Below, in pieces: positions 7,248-10,744 of a stretch of 10,744 nt of DNA. The notes below the pieces were generated by a model. It ran no database searches and had not been told where the DNA came from. It was given only the letters and a program-made list of their open reading frames with translations. Numbering within the stretch: the first letter of the stretch is position 1; every line of letters begins with the position of its first letter. A program made the position numbers and the translations under genes. The stretch is taken from NCBI GenBank assembly GCA_025716815.1, contig JAIXMN010000069.1, positions 27,501 to 38,244 on the forward strand, read 5' to 3'. Source of the DNA: Dichotomocladium elegans (taxonomy: Eukaryota; Mucoromycota; Mucoromycetes; Mucorales; Lichtheimiaceae).

Positions 7248-7612
7248 CAGTTACTGACGGGTGTCGAAATATGATTCCCCTTGTTGCACACCACAAAGTA
7301 ATGTGGCTTTTCTTTCTGTGCCTAGCACGTTGTTCGTCAAACATGTTTTCAACCACTGTCAGTTACTGACGGGTGTCGAAATATGATTCCCCTTGTTGCA
7401 CACCACAAAGTAACATGCCTGTTCTTTCTGTGCCTAGCACATTGTTCATAAAACATGTTTTCAACCACCATTAGTTACTAACGGGTGTCGAAATATGTTT
7501 CCCCTTGTTGCATGCCATAAAAGTAATGCAGCTGTTCTTTCTTTGCCTAGCACGTTGTGTGTCGAACTTGTTTCCAACTGCCATCAGTTACTGATGGGTG
7601 TCGAAATATATT
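7182..7612. repeat. 112-bp tandem repeat, four copies
   Basis: The marker GGGTGTCGAAATAT starts at 7259, 7371, 7483 and 7596 (spacing 112, 112, 113). Each unit runs CAAAGTAATG, CTTTCTGTGCCTAGCA, AAACATGTTTTCA-CCA, AGTTACT-ACGGGTGTCGAAATATG and CCCCTTGTTGCA. The first unit begins within the helicase remnant: CAAAGTAATG (7182-7191) encodes part of its I-T-L stretch on the other strand. So the repeat grew from, or inserted at, the broken helicase. The period is not a multiple of three. Confidence 0.9.
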
Positions 7613-7624
7613 TCCCATTTTCTT

Positions 7625-7812
7625 CTACACTTTCCTTTCCCTGTGGCTTCTGGTAGCCTACCAGCAGCCACATGGATGCAAACAGCATGACCGCATGCAT
7701 GTAGTTTGCCTCTACACTTTCCCTGTGACTGGTGGCAGCCTACTGCCAATTTAAAGATGCAAACAGCATGACATCACGCGCGTCATTTGCCTCCACAGTT
7801 TCCCTGTGACTA
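7625..7812. repeat. About 82-bp repeat, two and a bit copies
   Basis: TTTCCCTGTG recurs at 7636, 7718 and 7799 (spacing 82 and 81). Each is followed by CTGGT(A/G)GC(A)-GCCTAC, GATGCAAACAGCATGAC and (A/C)ATTTGCCTC(T/C)ACA. Copies are diverged. It links the 112-bp repeat to the promoter region of the next gene. Confidence 0.75.
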
Positions 7813-7901
7813 TGTCTGCTATTGAAAAATTTTTGCTCTAAATTTTTTTGTTTATATTATAGTAAATTTTTTCTTCTCTCTCCCCTTATTTTTGTGACAA
7901 G
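7813..7901 (+). promoter_or_regulatory. Putative promoter and 5' leader of the 7902 gene
   Basis: T/A-rich stretch with TTTATATTATAG (about 7851-7862), then a pyrimidine tract TTTTTTCTTCTCTCTCCCC (7867-7885) shortly before GACAAGATGA. CT-rich tracts just upstream of the start are common in fungal promoters. No transcription start can be seen directly. Confidence 0.4.
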
Positions 7902-9217
7902 ATGAACCAAGCTACAAGTGTTTCTGCAACTGCTGCTCCTTCTGCCTCTCAACTTAGGGATATGTTAGATCAAGTTGGTAAGTACTATATAAGGTTTGCT
8001 TATTGGTCTAATGCTGGAGTAGACATTAAGGTATCCATTGATGTGATAATGGAGTACCTTAATGCCAATGAAATCTGTGCTTTCCCTGGGGATCAGGGAA
8101 AGGAGACATTTTTCCTTGGAAAGATCATCCCTTCATCTGACCCTGATTAGGGGAATAGTGGTTTTCCTCTGGTCCTTTGCTCTGAGGAGCCTGGGGTGTA
8201 CAACCCATTATTTGTGGTATGTTGAAATTGCAGTAAGCTCTGTTTTTTTACTAAGATATGTTTTAGAATGAGGTTGAGCCACCTTCCTCACCTGCATCTA
8301 TGATTTCACCTGTGTTCCTCCCACAGGATGGTGAGGATAGCCCCAGTGACAGTGAGGGGCCTCTAGAGGTCTTAGTGCCTACAAAGAGAGCAAGGCTTAA
8401 GGTAGGTCTCCTGATATTTCATCAAATTTGGCCACTAACATGGTTATTTTAAGGCTCCTGTGGATGAAGTTGAGGTAAGGCTAAGAGATCTATGCAAAGG
8501 CTTTTTTAATCCTTTAATTCCTATAGCATGTATTGCAGTCTAGGGAAAGGCCAGTTGGATATCCTTGTCCCCTTCTTCAGAAGCTTCACAAAGCATCTGA
8601 TGAGGAAATCATTGCTGGGATGAACAATTTCATCTCTGAGCTAACATCTTGGAGACCCCTTGATGTTAAACTCATCTCAGATGGTGATACCATCACCCAG
8701 CAGAGAGAAAAGCTGCTCCATTCCTGGAAGCAAGTGGGAAGTAGTTTGAGGATGAGTTCTTTTCTAAAGAACTTATTTTATATCAATCTTGCTTCTTACT
8801 TTTTAGAGGAGAGCAAAAATCATCCTGGGTTGACAAAGGCTATATTTGTGAAATCCTTGGATTTTCTTAGTAAGTTTTAAATGCAACTAATACTCTACTA
8901 ACTAATTAACCTTAATATCAAGATTCCCTTGACCCCAAGGAAGTGGCACGCTGCCTAACAGGAGCTATTAGGCTAAAGGAGCTCCTAGCACTAGGATGTC
9001 CTAGCATCCTCCTCCTCCCACACTTGTTCTCTGTGATTAACTTAGCTAGGGTAAGTAAAGATTAAAATGATGTTATAAACTGCTCTAAGCGTAATGATAG
9101 CTATCACAGGTGCAGTGGGAGGCCCTTCTAGAGGAAGTCCCAAAGGACTCAATTCTCTTTGTGCTCCCACTAATGGAAGCACAAAGGGATAAAACATTCT
9201 TGTCTTTACTCCAATAA
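7902..9217 (+). CDS. Multi-exon gene, product unrecognised; one in-frame TAG
   Basis: Exons 7902-8216, 8267-8401, 8454-8474, 8527-8869, 8923-9050 and 9110-9217 join in frame (phases 0,0,0,1,0) to a TAA at 9215-9217. Introns are 50, 52, 52, 53 and 59 nt with GTATGT, GTAGGT, GTAAGG, GTAAGT and GTAAGT donors and AG acceptors. Branch-like TACTAAG, CACTAAC and TACTAAC precede three acceptors. A further 42-nt intron (7978-8019, GTAAGT..GAG) is possible in phase. The product is about 310-350 residues: an S/T/A-rich N-terminus, an acidic proline/serine linker (PPSSPAS, EDSPSDSEG), a basic NLS-like PTKRARLK, then a probably helical region rich in leucine (LLQKLHKASDEE, CLTGAIRLKELLALG). No known domain is recognised. 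The in-frame TAG at 8148-8150 either is a nonsense mutation (CAG to TAG would do) or is removed by a 120-nt intron 8031-8150 (GTATCC..GATTAG), which also preserves frame. CpG is nearly absent, so all arginines use AGA/AGG. The context suggests a mobile-element or silenced gene. Confidence 0.75.
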
Positions 9218-9631
9218 GCTCAGTTCCTTAGTCTGTAATTTAAAATGTAACATTGCCTAGGGCTTTTCCTGGAAGTATAATAGATTAAATATTGGTATGG
9301 GATCAAGAGGAACCAAAAGGCAAAAATACAATTTTCAGCCAAAAAGAGCTGGTCTTTAAATTTGCGTCCCCCCAAAAAATTTTCTTGCCGCATTGCAGTG
9401 ACATTTTTTTCAAACTAATCTCCTTCATTTGTCAACCATTGCATGAAGCCGACTTATAAATTTGCGCACATTAACTGCTAGCAATTGTTGCATCAACGTT
9501 TTCCACATGCATTCAGCTAGATGCAAAAACATCTTCGTAATTATACTTTTAATTTTCTTCTTCTCAGCAAAGATCTACGAAATTGTTAACAATGTGCTGC
9601 TAGGCAAAGCGAGGTACTATTCTTAATGTAA
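9218..9631. other. 3' flank of the CpG-poor gene and intergenic DNA
   Basis: The CpG-poor character continues to about 9360 (AAATTTGCGTCCCCCC), then CpG reappears. TTAAATTTGCG at 9356 is echoed by TATAAATTTGCGC near 9456. No ORF of note, no clear polyadenylation signal and no terminal inverted repeat could be established. Confidence 0.45.
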
Positions 9632-10360
9632 TTGTCCTTTTTTTTGACTTCAACAATCGCGCCATCAGCTTTCCTCCATGCTATACCGCAAAAACGAATG
9701 GCAATCAGCATACCCTCTTGTCTGCTTTTTGGTGAGAATTACACAAAGGTGATATGCGTCCCAGAAATAAGTGTGTGCGTTTCACGCCAGTCCTGCCGCC
9801 AGCGTGTTAAAAAAAACCTTTTTTGCTTCATTACGCGTTCATTTGAAGGATTCAAACGCATCGTTCTGCGATTGACACTTTCTTCACATTCAATCGTCGT
9901 AGTAATTACTCAATTCCTCGACATTATACTTGCCTGGCAAGCCGAACGGTTTAATTGCAGAGGCCACATAATCTCGATTCTTTTCCCGGCCAGCATTAGC
10001 TTTACCTCCATGGCTGAACAACGATTTAACGACAATCAATCTCAATCGCAATTGCATTCTTTTTTGCAGGATGCAAACAATAGCAAGAACTCTGAATGGT
10101 GTTGGTAACATAGTCCTTGCAGTTTTGAAAGGTTACCGGAAAACGCGACGTATTGAAAACTGGTAAAGGATAATAGTAGACGCAGGTTTGCTTAAAGGGA
10201 GTTGACCGTTTGGATTTATAAGCGTAAACTAAAAATAAAAGTACCTCTGTTCAACCTCATTCTCTCATCCCTTGAAAATCTGCTCAATTTGTAAACATGA
10301 TCTCTACATTCCTCCTCGTAATGTGCAGATCGACTTAATGCACTAACCTGTAATTTCTAG
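9632..10360. other. CpG-bearing region with overlapping opposite ORFs, no confident gene
   Basis: A 158-codon plus ORF (9632-10108) and a 73-codon minus ORF (10111-9890) overlap. Neither shows a known domain. The minus ORF ends in a protein-like stretch (FGLPGKYNVEELSNYYDD), and the last 33 codons of the plus ORF (MAEQRFNDNQSQSQ) also look plausible, so an exon on either strand is possible. CCAGCATTAGCTTTACCTCCATGGCT (about 9989-10014) loosely echoes CCATCAGCTTTCCTCCATGCT (9661-9681), hinting at an old duplication. Confidence 0.3.
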
Positions 10361-10672
10361 ATCATGCCGCCGAGTCTACTGGAAACAGCCGCTGATTTAC
10401 TTCGCGAATCGTTTGTAATGGATGTTGCAGATTACGCTGATGAATGCCCATCAGTTGAGCAAATGGAGTGGAGCAGATTCGAAGCATTTGTTGCCAAAGA
10501 AGAACAACGCACAGGCTGCACTTTTTATAACCAAACCGGTGGCAGCACGCGCGCAAGCAACAAGAAGTTTGAGGAGCGTCTTCAGCAACCAGTTACCAAC
10601 AGCAGCAATGGGACTGGCACTAGTACACTTGGGGTGAAGCGTGGTCGTCCATCAGGCACCAGCTTTAGTGTG
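10361..10672 (+). CDS. Exon of an unrecognised gene, AT-hook-like motif, continues beyond window
   Basis: An exon opens after a strong 3' splice site (CACTAACCTGTAATTTCTAG, branch CTAAC 16 nt before AG at 10360) or starts at the ATG at 10364. It ends at the donor GTATGG (10673), phase 0. The next acceptor is CTACAG near 10733, followed by in-frame GTGTCACCG at the edge; the intron would be about 61 nt. The 103 codons from the ATG begin PPSLLETAADLL and include an acidic DVADYADECPS, MEWSRFEAFVAKEEQRTG, a polar N/S/T-rich spacer and KRGRPSG, an AT-hook-like core. The W-x-x-FE-x-FV...T...F pattern recalls N-termini of MULE-type transposases, but this is weak. Unspliced, the frame stops 30 codons or fewer later. 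CpG content is normal, unlike the gene at 7902. Confidence 0.5.
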
Positions 10673-10744
10673 GTATGGCTGAATACATATTCATCACAGT
10701 AGGTACTTAAGTTCGCGTTTTGTAGTTCTACAGGTGTCACCGCC

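Noticed and set aside
6823..7257. 144-codon plus-strand ORF
   Set aside because: Antisense to the PIF1-type helicase remnant and running into the 112-bp repeat; no domain of its own.
8031..8216. Selenocysteine or reassigned stop as explanation for the TAG
   Set aside because: TAG is not a selenocysteine codon, and the same gene uses TAA as its end. A mutation or intron explains it more simply.

Overview
The window is eukaryotic nuclear DNA, most likely from a fungus, although the species cannot be named from the sequence. Four observations point this way. The 3' part of a yeast-like large-subunit (25S/28S) rRNA and a complete 5S rRNA lie about 1 kb apart on the same strand, as in fungi that carry 5S inside the rDNA spacer. 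A multi-exon gene has 50-59 nt GT-AG introns, several with CTAAC or TACTAAC branch-site sequences. The DNA is dominated by repeats. There are no bacterial operons, Shine-Dalgarno sites or CRISPR arrays.

Left half (1-5361), read on the minus strand: a 28S fragment (4764-5361), a spacer with a 33-bp repeat array (3808-4480), a 5S gene (3655-3772), then a long spacer. That spacer contains two more 33-bp arrays (1-230 continuing as a 55-bp repeat to about 476, and 1150-2030), a 157/158-bp tandem repeat (2185-3120) and two tRNA-like Pol III elements (near 1111 and 3183-3261). The spacer is modular: array, array-exit sequence, A-rich linker and a 157-bp-type unit occur twice in the same order. I read 1-4763 as rDNA intergenic spacer or a derived, orphaned copy. 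The 28S is lost upstream of the peptidyl-transferase loop, and the junction carries a minus-strand tRNA-derived SINE-like element (5361-5486).

Middle (5596-7812): a satellite of exactly 165-bp units (5596 to about 6535), then on the minus strand a decayed PIF1-type helicase C-terminus (6744-7247) with two in-frame stops. A 112-bp tandem repeat (7182-7612) starts inside the helicase remnant, followed by an approximately 82-bp repeat (7625-7812).

Right part (7902-10744): a previously hidden plus-strand gene of seven or more exons (7902-9217), joined from short ORFs by canonical introns and ending at a clean stop. I do not recognise its product. Its sequence is almost free of CpG (2 in about 1.3 kb), which suggests a methylated, mobile-element-like origin. 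It has one in-frame TAG that is either a nonsense mutation or lies within an unrecognised intron. After a stretch with no clear gene, a second gene begins or continues at 10361 (103-codon exon with an AT-hook-like KRGRP) and runs off the window. Nothing indicates that the helicase remnant and the CpG-poor gene act together; they lie on opposite strands.
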